Both the position numbers and the translations under genes were made by a program. A stretch of DNA of 64,000 bases from Prorocentrum cordatum. Its lineage: Eukaryota > Sar > Dinophyceae > Prorocentrales > Prorocentraceae. Below, one piece after another: positions 42,208 through 51,907 of the stretch (its first letter is position 1; each line of letters starts with the position of its first letter). The notes under the pieces were generated by a model. It worked only from the letters and a program-made list of their open reading frames with translations, had not been told where the DNA came from and made no database searches. The stretch lies in the NCBI GenBank assembly GCA_963575745.1, contig CAUYUJ010014339.1, positions 298,380 through 362,379 of the forward strand, given 5' to 3'.

Positions 42208-42365
42208 GAAGCAAAGGCGGGGTTTGAGACTCAGCTCACGTAGCTGATCTTCCCGGCGCCTCCCGGCGCCGGGGGCGGCTATGCATCGAGGAATGGGCTC
42301 CTCGGTAGGGCCGAAACCAGCTGCATTGCAGCAAATGTCGTGACCCCCCCTTTCCCAATCCCCCC
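42205..42365. repeat. Dispersed repeat, family K copy 2
   Basis: CTCAGCTCACGTAGCTGAT, CTTCCCGGCGCCTCCCGG, CTATGCATCGAGGAATGGG, CGAAACCAGCTGCATTGCAGC, CCCCCCTTTCCCAATCCCCC; compare 23290-23475. Confidence 0.65.
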
Positions 42366-42607
42366 TTTCGTCCGGCCCGATCGGTGAGCCCTGGAGGCGG
42401 CAAGGCGTTTTGTTGAATTACCAGTTCCGTGCATGTTTGGTTTCTAGTTCCATTGTTTTGTTGTTTTACGTTCCCGTTCCGTAGCGTTTGGTTCCTCTGG
42501 TTCCGGTTCCGATTCAGGCGCTGTGTTTTTGCCCTTTTCGGTTGGCCGCTTCGTTAAATTCCCAATCCTTAAAGGAGAACTGCTGATCCCCCGTCTGGTG
42601 CACATTG

Positions 42608-43615
42608 CTCTGTTCAATTATAAAGTGCTCCTCCCGGGGCTCGCGCCCTGTATTTTATCATGGAAAGTAGTAGTCCTCAAGCTGCGTTGTTCGCCCCATG
42701 GATTACAACGAAAGAACAACACCATAACCACCACCAACAACAACGCCAGCACCACCACCAACAACACCAGCAGCATCAACAACAACAGCAACAACACCAA
42801 CACCACCAACAACAGCAGCAACAACAACACCAACACCGACACCAGTACCAACACCACCAACAACAACATCAGCACCAGCAACAGCAACAGCAACAACAGC
42901 AACCACACCACCACCAACAACAACACTAACAACAATATGTTCAATACTGTTCGCTCCTATCTGCTCACGTGCCAATCAATACGTATATCCCAAGCCCTCG
43001 GTACCCGCACTTGTCGTCTTCGATCGAACCCCCATCGGGGGTATCTCTTCCTTACCTGCCACGTGCATTCAGCGCAAACCCTACAACAAAGGAAGAGAAG
43101 ACGTGTGGAAGGGGGAGGGAGTAGAATGGAGCACAAAAGAAATTAGCAGGAGGGGGGCAAAGAGAAGAAAACAAGTGGTAGAACCAGAGGGGCAGATAGG
43201 GTGGGCAGTTCCACAGCGGGCAGGTCGGAAAGGCGGGCCCAAGCGACCAGGTCGAGCAGGTGGGTTGCTGAAGCGTGATTCCTGCATGAATCGCGAGGAA
43301 GCCTCGAGCGATAGCGCGATTCCCAAGTACATCGCGAGAAAAGCCAAAGCAAGAGCGTGATCCCTGTGCGCCGAGGGCGCACCGTCTGAATAAGCTGCGA
43401 GGAAGTCCCACGCGGGAGCGCGATCCGTATACAAAGTGTGAAAAAATCTCGCGCGAGAGCACGATTTGGGAACAAATGGTGAGGAAGTACCAGGCGGGAG
43501 CCGATCTTGTTGTAAACAGGGGCCAACAACCCAGTTTGAGCCTCGTGACTTTCATTGATAAACGAACAGGGTGCGAACCCCGGGGAAAGCACTTCAATTC
43601 AATAAAATGGTCTCC
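42608..43615. mobile_element. Family N composite element, copy 1, with terminal inverted repeats
   Basis: Left end CTGTTCAATTATAAAGTGCT, CCTCCCGGGGCTCGCGCCCTG; right end CAGGGTGCGAACCCCGGGGA, AAGCACTTCAATTCAATAAA. Inside are a CAACAC tract (42715-42935), TGTTCGCTCCTATCTGCTC, a GA-rich stretch and several ~48-base degenerate units of GCGCGATTCC...TACATCGCGAGGAAGTCC. Related partial copies continue to 48330. Confidence 0.6.
42715..42935. repeat. (CAA/CAC)n tract
   Basis: ACAACACCAACACCACCAAC units for 220 bases. The His/Gln-rich and Asn/Thr-rich frames across it come from this repeat. Confidence 0.9.
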
Positions 43616-43879
43616 GGAGGGGGGATTCACAGTACCTATTTTCAATGACAAGGAATCAACCACAACAACCACAACAACAACAGCAACAACACCTACAACA
43701 ACAGCACCTGCATGCTCAATGTTACGACATGGAAACACGCCCATCATGAGAACTATCCCCCATACTGGGGGGCTTGTCTTCCGGCAAACGGGGTCCGATT
43801 ATCCCGAACCCAGATCTCCCTCCCAAGGGGGAACTGCCACCACATTACCTAAGGAACTTCGACGTCTGCGGTTCGGACG

Positions 43880-45320
43880 GCACAGCACCGTCGCAATAAC
43901 GTTGTCCATGCCCTGCTTCACGAATATCCTCATGATTCCCTTACTTGGGAATCGCTCTATCGCACGGAACGTCCTCGCGATTCATCTTGGGTTGATGCTC
44001 CGCCCGCTCGACCCAGTCGTCTAAGCCGCCGCCTGGTCTGCCCGTAAAGGTCCGCTCGCCCGACCCCCCCGTCTGGTTTTGCCGCTTGCGTTCCTGCTCC
44101 AAAACGACTCCTGCAAATCCCCCTCGTGCTGCATCCTTTTCCCTCCTCCTTGTGCCTTCCCTCCTCCGTTCCTTCCCTGGGTTAGCTGCTATGCCAACTA
44201 CACGTGGCGTCACGTGGCAGGTAAGGGGGATCTACCCTAAGGGGGTCTCGATCGAAGACGGAGAGGGCGGGTATGGGGGGCTTGGGATATACGTTGGGCA
44301 TGGCACGCGAGCAGGTAAGAGCGAACAATATTATAATGAATGTTGTTATTGTTGTTGCTGTTATTGTTGCTCTTGATGGAAGACCATGCCGAAAGAAATA
44401 TACTGATTATCCCCCTGCCCTGTCATCATTGGTTTAATTCGAGTGCTCCTCCCAGAGCTCCTACCCAATGTTTTAACACTTTAAAACTGGGTGTTGCCAA
44501 ACTGGATTGTTGGGACCCGGTTTATATCACCAGCGGCGCCTGCCGGATACTTCCTTTGAATGTATGATATAATCGCGCTTTCGCGCGGGTCGTACCCACC
44601 ATGTATACAAGAATCGCGCTCTTGCATGGGACGTCCTGACAATTTTATTCGTGCGCCGCGCCCGTGGAAACTCAGGAACCACGCCCTCGCCGTAGATTGT
44701 CCCTCACGATTTCTTTGGGAATCGCGGTATCGCTCGAAACTTCTTCGCAACTCATGCAGGACTCACGCTTCAGCAGATCGCCTGCTCGACCTGGCCGCCT
44801 GGGCCCACCTTCCCGACCCGCCCGTTAGTTTTTGCCCGCCCGATCTGCCCGCCTGGTTCTGCCACGTGTTTTCTGTTCCTAACCTCCTGCCTGTTACACT
44901 CTCTCGTGTTCCATCCTCTTCTCTCCCCTCTGGACCCTTCCTTCCATCCGTCCCTCAACCCCCTCCCGTAGAGGCTGGACGAATAACACGTTGCACGCAG
45001 GACAAACATATACTCCCAAAGGGGTTGTTGTGATCGAAGACGAGGAGCGCTGGCATCGAGGTTCCGCATGCACGTGTTGAGTGGCCCGCGAACAATTCGG
45101 TCTTGACATGATTGTTGTTGCCGTTGTTGCTGTCATTAATGTTACTAAGTTCCCACTTCTAAAGAACAAGTATCGTTGACCCCCAATGGCCATCGTATTG
45201 TTTAATTCAACTACTCCTCCTGAGGTTCGCACCCTGTTTTAAACACGTCGCTGTTTTGCAGCAGCAGCAGTAACAGTAACAACAAAAGCAATACTCATTG
45301 TAAGACTGTTCGCTTCTATC
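43880..45320. repeat. Family N repeats, inverted and partial copies
   Basis: 44230-44345 (GATCGAAGACGGAGAGGGCG, GAGCAGGTAAGAGCGAACA, GTTGTTATTGTTGTTGC) is the inverse of 42930-43080. 44430-44470 and 45195-45240 repeat the AGTGCTCCTCCC / TTCGCACCCTG end. 44570-44770 holds inverse GCGATTTCTTTGGGAATCGC units, and 44800-45000 the CCGCCCGATCTGCCCGCCTG and TCTCTCGTGTTCCATCC words. Confidence 0.55.
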
Positions 45321-45512
45321 TGCTCGAATGTCATCCAACGTGTATTTCCCAACCCGCCCTCTCCGCATTCGATCGTACCCTTTTTAGTGGGTGTATTTCT
45401 CTTCCCTGCAGGCAGGGCCCGGGCAAGCGGCGGGGCGGCCGCGGACCGTCGGCCTGGCCAGCGGCAGCGCTGATCGGCGGCAACCCGACCCCAAGACGGA
45501 CGGACAGGGGAC

Positions 45513-45586
<74 letters not shown>

Positions 45587-45597
45587 ACGTCGACGAG
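45513..45597. repeat. (GAC)n-(GGCGAC)n tract
   Basis: CGACGACGACGACGACGAC, then GACGGCGACGGCGACGGC. It gives poly-Asp and poly-Arg frames. Confidence 0.95.
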
Positions 45598-45610
45598 CCA
45601 AAGCGAGAGC

Positions 45611-46340
45611 GACAGCGGGGACACGAAGGCGACAGCGGGGCTACGAAAGGCATGCGTATGGGGCCACGAAGGGCACGAACGAGCGGTGGCCACGAAGGGC
45701 AGATAATGCGGGGCCACAGAGGGTAACGACGGGGCCACTGAAGGTAGCCACGGGGCCACGTAGGACGACAGATGCATCTGGGCCAATCATATGGGGCCAC
45801 GACGGGCGCGAACGAGCGGTGGCCACGAAGGAATACGTATATTGGACCCCAGAGGGCAAGGACGGGGCCACTGACTGCAGCAACGGGACCACGAAGGGCA
45901 GCAAGGGGACCAAGAAGGGCGACAGCGGGGCCACGAAACGCATGCATATGGGGCCACGACGGGCGCAAGCGGGGGTCACGAAAGGCATACATACATGGGG
46001 CCACGAAGGGCAGCGAGAGGGCCACGATGGGCTGCAACGGGGCCATGAGGGGCAGCGAGGGGGCCAAGAAGGGGCGCAACGGGGCCACGACAGGGCTGCA
46101 ACGGGGCCACGAAGGGCTGCAACGGGGCCACGAAGGGCTGCAACGGGTCCATGAAGGGAAGCGAGGGGGCCACGAAGGGCTGCAACGGGACCACGAATGG
46201 CAGCGACGGGGCCACGAAAGGCTGCAACGGGGCCGCGAAGGGCAGCGAGGGGGCCAATAAGGGCTGCAACGGGTCAACGAAGGGCAACGAGGGGGCCAAG
46301 AAGGGCTGCAACGGGGCCACGAAAGGCAGCGAGATCCCGA
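45611..46340. repeat. Minisatellite of ~24-bp GGGGCCACGAAGGGC units
   Basis: About 30 units alternating GGGGCCACGAAGGGCTGCAA and GGGGCCAAGAAGGGCAGCGA. Units are mostly 21-24 bases, so frames stay open (ATKGCNG.. repeats) but no start, stop or domain suggests a protein. Confidence 0.9.
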
Positions 46341-46359
46341 TTCCTAAATAATCTGTGGT

Positions 46360-47050
46360 CCAAGACGCCCATGATGGCCTTCATACGGCCCTCGAGGCCG
46401 CCGAGAAGCCCGAAGCGAGCCTCAAGAGGCTCTCCAAGAGGGCTCCAACAAGCAAAAATCGTCCAATCCCCTAAGGGAAACGTACATTTTTCGCATATGC
46501 GACGTCTGGGGTTCACAGCGTCCAAACGTGCCCAAGAGGCCCCAAAGATCGCCCCAAGACGGCACAACAAGCCCCCAAGATAGGCCCAAGAGGGCCCAAG
46601 AGGGCCTGGATGCGGTCTCTGAGGCCCCCCAGGGCGCGCCAAGAGGGCCCCAAGAGGCCTCCAAGACAGCCCAAAAATGCTCCGAGTCACCGAACGAGCG
46701 GTCCAAGACGCCCAAGATGGCCTTCATACGGCCGTCGAGGCCGCCGAGAAGCCCCAGGAGAGCCTCAAGAGGCTCTCCAAGAGGCTCTCCAAGAGGGCTC
46801 CAACAAGCACAAATCGCCCCATTCCCAAGGGAAAACGTACATGTTTCGCATATGCGACGTCTGGGGTGCAAAGCGTCCAAACGTGCCCAAGAGGCCCCAA
46901 AGATCGCCCGAAGACGGCCCAACAAGCCACCAAGACAGTTCCAGAGACCTCCGAGATGGCCCAAGACGCCTCCAAGACGGCTCTAAAAGCGAGCCTAGAC
47001 GGGGCACCCGAACGGACATTTCGACCTTTGGGCCCGGAGAGGTTCCCAGG
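46360..47050. repeat. Tandem duplication of a 343-bp unit
   Basis: CAAGACGCCCATGATGGCC, TTCATACGGCCCTCGAGGCC, AAGGGAAACGTACATTTTTC, GCATATGCGACGTCTGGGG and CAAACGTGCCCAAGAGGCCC occur from 46361 and again from 46704 with a few changes. The filler is CCAAGAGGGCC-type sequence that continues to about 47200. An inverted relative lies at 24780-25250. Confidence 0.85.
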
Positions 47051-47429
47051 AGGCTCCAAGAGGCCGCCAACACGCCTTCCAGAGGCCCACGGAGGCCCCC
47101 AAAAGGCCCTCAAGATGCCCCAAGAGGCCCCCAGAGGCTCCCAAGAAGCTTCGAAGAGGCTCCCAAGAGGCCCTACAGAGGCAGCTTCTCCACGTCCAAG
47201 TTTGGCCCCGCAATGCTTCAAGAAGCCATCGAGAGGCCTCCTCCTCATGCTCATTCACCTTCCTCCTCCTCATTCTCCCCTTCTCCTCCTCGCACCGAGG
47301 CCCTCCTTGGGCCGTCTTGGGGCGCTCTGAAGCAGTTTTGAAGCCCTCTTGAGAGCCTCTGGGAACGTTTTGGGGCCGCCGCTCCCTGCAGCTCCGCACT
47401 GCCGACGACCTCTCGGCCAGGCCACCGCG

Positions 47430-48330
47430 GTGAGCAATATGGGCCGGCGGAATGAGCGAAGCGATTAAATAAGCTGTGAGATAGTCCTGTGCGTGAGCGC
47501 GACTCCTGGGTGCCTGAGTGTCGGGAGCGCGGCGCTTGAGTACATCGCGGGGAATTCCAACGCGAGAGTGCGATTCTTGAGAAAATTGCAAGCAAGTCTC
47601 CAGCGAGAACGCGACTCCAGAGCGTCGAGAGAGCGATTCCTAAATACATTGCAAGGAAGTACAACGCGAGAACAGGATTCCTGTCAACTGCGAGGAAGTC
47701 TCAGGCGGGAGCGGGGATCCCGGCTAAATTGTGAGGAAGTGTCAAGCGGGAGCCAGTTGTTGTAATCCAGGGGCCAAATTCGAACTCTCGCGCGAGACTT
47801 ACTCAGAATTACTTTAGGATTCGTGCTCTCGCATCTGCTTCCTCACTTTATTGCGGCGCCGTGCCTGCAGCACTCACGAATCACGCTCTCGCGCTGAATG
47901 GCCTAACGATTTACTCGGGACTCGCGTTATCTCTGGAATCTTCCTTCATGATGGGTTGACGCTTTAGCGACCCGCCCGCTCGACCGAGCCTCCTGGGCCC
48001 ACCCGCCCGACCTGCCCGTTAGGGCCCACCCGCCCGACACGCCAGGCCGGTTCTGCCGCTGGTGCTGCTGCTCCTGACCATCCTCCGGCAAATTTCTCTC
48101 GTGCTCCATCTTCCTCCCTCCCCTTCTTGTCGCTTCGCTCCTCCCTTCCTTCCCCCGTTTCAGGAGCTCCGCCAAGTACACGCGGCAGGTCGGGAAGATG
48201 CACCCCCGAGAGGGGGTTGCAGTCGAAGACGGAAGGGGGCGGGTACCGAAGGTTGGGATATAGATGTGTTGAGTAGCACGCGGGCAGATGAGAAGGATCA
48301 ATCTTCAGATGATGGTTGTTTTTGCTGCTG
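47430..48330. repeat. Family N repeats, 3' group
   Basis: 47500-47760 has GCGCGACTCCTGGG, TACATCGCGGGGAATTCCAA, GAGAGCGATTCCTAAATAC and AGGAAGT units. 47790-48330 holds the inverse set with CCGCCCGACCTGCCCG, TCTCGTGCTCCATC, GCAGTCGAAGACGG and GCGGGCAGATGAGAA. Confidence 0.55.
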
Positions 48331-48340
48331 CTGCTGATGC

Positions 48341-48533
48341 AGGGGAACGAAGAATGACGTAAACATAAAAGCTCTGAGGTCCGCGCGGATTTCTCGAACC
48401 GGCGCTGGACCCCCCTCCCTGGCGCGCGGAGCGCGCCAGGCGGCGCCGGAGGCGCCGCCGGGGCGCCCCAGCGCCGATCCGAGAAATCCGCGCGGATCTC
48501 CGAGTTTTTGTTTATGCCATTTTTCGTTCCCCT
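48341..48533. mobile_element. Family B hairpin element, copy 6 (complete)
   Basis: AGGGGAACGAAGAATGACGT ... ATGCCATTTTTCGTTCCCCT ends; arms GTCCGCGCGGATTTCTCG / GAGAAATCCGCGCGGATC; core GGCGCGCGGAGCGCGCC and GGCGGCGCCGGAGGCGCCGCC. Both flanks carry the same 19-base TTG(CTG)4ATGC word (48322-48340 and 48538-48556), a possible target duplication, though four extra bases lie on the right. Confidence 0.85.
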
Positions 48534-48627
48534 AAGATTGCTGCTGCTGCTGATGCTGTGGTTGCTCATGATCAGAAGCAGGTTTCCGGAACACGTGAAA
48601 ACACCACCCTGCCATTTCCAAGACCCA

Positions 48628-48790
48628 CTAGAAGCGCTGGACCAGCCAAGACATCCGCAGGAGCCGCACCGGGTGGTGCCCCTCTACCGTGGTGGCCAGC
48701 GCGCCGAAGACGCCGTCGGCCTCCGTGTACCGCGCGAGGTCGAAGGAAGGCTCGAGGAAGTCCTCGCGCGCGGGGCGCTCACGAGGGGCC
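48628..48790 (-). pseudogene. Exon-like fragment ending in a stop, unknown protein
   Basis: The minus strand reads RPAREDFLEPSFDLARYTEA, then DGVFGALATTVEGHH, then PVRLLRMSWLVQRF and a TAG at 48628. Third positions are nearly all G or C and the composition is protein-like, unlike the repeats around it. No start codon or upstream continuation is evident beyond about 48790. I do not recognise the family. It could be a 3'-terminal exon or a retroposed relic. Confidence 0.35.
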
Positions 48791-48839
48791 CCCCCCACTT
48801 GGGCATAGGAGCACGGCTGTCCAGCTTGGGAGGCAGCTC

Positions 48840-49095
48840 CTGGGAGGTCTTCGTGAGAACGATGAAGAGCTATCAGCACCCGATTGCAGGGCTATCTGGC
48901 TGGATTCGGCTAGATTGGGGCCAGGAGCAATCCCGATGAATCCGAATTCGGCGGGGACTAGGCCGGCTTCAGCGGCATCGAGCTGGATGAGGCGGGGGTG
49001 TGCCGCACAAGCCTGGTCTTCGACCACGGGTATACCAGCGTCGATGCCGAGTTTGGCCCTCCAGGAGATGCATCCGAACCCACCTGCGCGTGATC
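48840..49095. repeat. Dispersed segment shared with 3150-3375
   Basis: GAGGTCTTCGTGAGAACGATG and TTCGACCACGGGTATACCAG, CGTCGATGCCGAGTTTGG, GATGCATCC correspond to words at 3160-3375 in the same order. It partly overlaps the coding-like fragment upstream. Confidence 0.4.
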
Positions 49096-49610
49096 GAAAC
49101 AACACGCACTGATCATGGTTGTCCACGGCGCGCTCGAGACCGGATCCAGACCCGTCTTGGGCACGGGCCGAGTCCGGGCAGGGGGGAGGACGAGATGGGG
49201 CAGGGAGGGGCGCGAGGATCCCCTGGACCCCCCCTGCAGCGGAGTGAAGCTCTGGAGCAAACACCTACAGACCCTCCTGCCCCCTCTAGAGGACGGGGGG
49301 GCGAGGAGGGAGGAGGGAACGGGAACGAATGTGCACGTTTCCAAAACACCCTACACACCCGTCTCCTCCCCTCCCCCCTCCGCCTGCTCGAGGAAGGGGG
49401 AAGATTGACATGGAGGAGTGCACAGCGAGGAGATCTAATAAACGAGATGGAGCGGGGCACATGTGGGAACAAGGAGGGGGGGGGAGAGAGACGCGAAGGA
49501 GGGACGCCTCTCCCTCCTTGCCCCTCCCTTCTCCCTCCTCCACCCTCCCGCCTCTCCGCCCTCACCCCTCCACACCCATGCGAGAGCCGAAACGGGAGAA
49601 CGGGCCCCTG
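49096..49610. other. Low-complexity stretch, no gene supported
   Basis: GGGGAGGA and CTCCCTCC runs dominate (49280-49560). Overlapping open frames on all strands follow from composition. Confidence 0.45.
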
Positions 49611-49835
49611 GACTTCTGTTGTTCCCGTCCTGCAGAAGGACCACATCCCATAAATAATTTCGAGCACCCAGAAAAGTGTCGAAAGAGTGTCGAAACAATG
49701 TCGAACAAGTGTCGGGCGAATGTCTCCCAGGGCCCGACACGTAACAACCCTTGAATTTCGGTACATTTTTGGGCGCTCGAGCTTCTTCCCGGTGGTCAAG
49801 GCTAAAGTAGGTTGGAGCATCATAGCCCTGGACCC
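49611..49835. repeat. Half-copy of the foldback element at 27847-28453
   Basis: ACCACATCCCATAAATAA, GAGCACCCAGAAAAGTGTCG, GCCCGACACGTAACAACCC, TTGAATTTCGGTAC, TCCCGGTGGTCAAGGC, TAAAGTAGGTTGGAGCATCA follow the order of the left arm of the foldback. Only one arm is present. Confidence 0.7.
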
Positions 49836-49989
49836 CGGGAGCTCTCCCCCAAGATGCCCGCCGTGTCTTCTCTCCCGTGCCGTTCTCCGACGGTCCTGGG
49901 GGGTCCCGTGCCGGACCCCATGGCCCATGGGCCATGGGCTCAAAAACTATGAAAAACCTGCAGCGACGCAGATCCTGGGCCCTCAAAGA

Positions 49990-50200
49990 CGCCTCCTCCT
50001 CCTCCTCCTGCTCCTCTTCCTCCTCCTCCTCCCCCTGCCCCTCCCCCCCTCCTCCTTCTCCTCCTCCTCCTCCTCCTCCTCCACCTCCTCCTCCTCCCCC
50101 TTTCGCCTCCTCCTCCCCCTCCCCTCCTCCTCCTCCTCCTCCTCCTCCTCCTCCTCCTCCTCCTCCTCCTCCTGCTCCTGCTCCTTCTCCTCCCCCTCCC
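49990..50200. repeat. (CTC)n tract
   Basis: CTCCTCCTC / CCTCCCCCT pyrimidine run of about 210 bases. Confidence 0.95.
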
Positions 50201-50384
50201 CTTCCTGGGCGACGACATTCATCCAGCTCCACTGGCTTGGCCAGGACGGCGTATGCACAGCTCCTGGGTTCAGGACGGGCCTGGCCAGGGAGCCGCGGAT
50301 GATGCTACATCACCTTCGCCATCCGACCTCTCAGGCCGCGCCTGCCTCGCGGCGGCCCACCCTCCACCCCTCCGCCCCCCCCTC

Positions 50385-50600
50385 CCTCTCCCGGGGGCAG
50401 CGGGCGGGGAGGAGAAGCAGGCGCGAGGACACGAGAGGGAGCGCATCGGCGACGGGAAGACGCGAGAGCGCGATTCCCTGGGAACTCGCAAGGAAGCCCC
50501 CCCCCCTCCCTCTCCCGGAGGGAGCGGGCGGGGAGGAGAAGCAGGCGCGAGGACACGAGAGGGAGCGCGCACTCGGCGACGGGAGAACGCGCGGGAGGAG
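50385..50600. repeat. Two tandem copies of a ~120-bp unit
   Basis: CCCTCCCTCTCCCGG, AGCGGGCGGGGAGGAGAAGC, AGGCGCGAGGACACGAGAGG and GAGCGC..TCGGCGACGGGA occur at about 50385 and again at about 50508. Confidence 0.8.
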
Positions 50601-50814
50601 GACGGCGTCTCTGCGAGGCCCCGCGGGCGGCCCCCTCGTCGGCAGGCCCCCCGCCCCGCCCCGCCCCAAAAAGTGTTGGGGGGGGTTGCCGGGGGTCGGT
50701 GCTGCCCGGAGTGCTGGCGCACCCGAACAGACGAGGACCGGGCAACTGGTTGGAGGAGGATGGCTTTGGTCGTTTTGTGGACCACGACGCAGGTGGGAAA
50801 TGACTACCTGCCAG

Positions 50815-50953
50815 ACCACCCCAACCCAACCCGAAGACCCGAATTTCGGGTTGGGGGGGGTAAGGGTTCCACACGTGTTTTTTCGACGTTTCCCGCCCCC
50901 CCCCCACTGGAAATCGAGGGTAAATCTGAGCCTTCGGGTTGGGTTGGGGTGGT
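50815..50953. mobile_element. Small element with a 22-bp perfect terminal inverted repeat
   Basis: Left end ACCACCCCAACCCAACCC then GAAG (50815-50836); right end CTTC then GGGTTGGGTTGGGGTGGT (50932-50953). The 95-base interior has GAATTTCGGGTTGGGGG and GGAAATCGAGGGTAAATC. No second copy is seen here. Confidence 0.75.
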
Positions 50954-51103
50954 TTGGTGGGTGGTGAGGAAAAGGAGAGGGCGAAGAGAGAGAGAGAGAG
51001 AGAGGGAAGCGCCGACCGCAAGCGGGAGAGGAGGCCCGCGGGGGAAGCTCTGCTGAGGGCCCCCCAGCCCATGCGCAGCTCGCGGTGTCTCCGCGGCGAG
51101 ACT

Positions 51104-51296
51104 GGATACTCCAGATTTCGTAATAAAGGGAGGGGGGTCTCATTTCGGGGGGGGGCTCTTCCAGGCTATCTTGGAGGGCCTGGGGGGGTCTGGGGACGAT
51201 GTTTTGGAGGGTTTTCCCACGGGGGGGGGGTCTGAAGTGGCTTGTCTTGGAGGGTCCAGACCCCCTCTCTTTTATTACGAAATCTGGAGTACAGCC
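51104..51296. mobile_element. Small element with ~37-bp terminal inverted repeats
   Basis: Left GGATACTCCAGATTTCGTAA, TAAAGGGAGGGGGGTCT; right AGACCCCCTCTCTTTTAT, TACGAAATCTGGAGTACAGCC. Two mismatches and one small length difference. G-rich interior. Confidence 0.8.
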
Positions 51297-51828
51297 GTAC
51301 GGCAGGTTCGTGTCGTGACAAACCCGGCGTTGGCTTCTGACACCGCGGGAATCGTTCAGCCTCGAACGATCGGCGGCTCTTCGATAGCACGATCGCTGCA
51401 CGTAGGCCGGTTCTGGGCCAACCACTGGCGGCGTTCAACCTCGAACGCCCGCGGCGGGGTCGCCGCTGGTCGGCACGACGCGAACCTACCGTACAGCCCC
51501 CACCCTGCTCCTTGGAACGACATAGAGGGAGAAGGGTAAGGTAGAGGAGGGCGAGGAGGGCGAGAGCGAGTAGGAGGAGGCTGAGGTTGAAGGTCGAAAG
51601 ATGTTGTTTGCCCCATGCTGTGAGCGAACGTGTGGATCGGTTGGGGTACGAGCGGGGGCCGGAGGAAGGGACGATGAGCGGGGATGCCTCCTTTCCCTCC
51701 TGTGCTTTTCAGAGACTTGAGCCACATCGGCGTCAGTACAGTCATGCTCGCATGCTGTGGGACGCCTCCCTCATGGGGCACAATCTAACGGGGGCTCGAA
51801 GGGTAGGCGAGAATGGGACAGATAAGAC
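51297..51828. other. 3' flank of the copia element, possible 3' LTR, no gene
   Basis: If the 3' LTR begins at about 51829 on the minus strand it would occupy this interval, but the matching 5' LTR lies outside the window, so it cannot be confirmed. Inverted TCGAACG words occur near 51362-51442. Confidence 0.35.
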
Positions 51829-51844
51829 AGTGCCCCCTATTTTA
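51829..51844 (-). other. Candidate polypurine tract and LTR edge
   Basis: The minus strand reads AAAATAGGGGGCAC then TGTCTTATC. A purine-rich run followed by TG is where plus-strand priming and the 3' LTR start are expected in copia elements. The position ~65 bases past the pol stop is plausible; unconfirmed. Confidence 0.25.
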
Positions 51845-51907
51845 ATACCCTTCGAGCCCTTGAAACAATAACTAGTCTGATTCGGGCTTCCAGCCACTAC
51901 ATTGAAA

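Noticed and set aside
42660-42929. His/Gln-rich protein
   Set aside because: Translation of the CAA/CAC tract inside a composite repeat.
45772-46260. Repetitive protein with ATKGCNG units
   Set aside because: A minisatellite whose unit length varies between 21 and 24, with stops and no consistent start; no transcript-like features.
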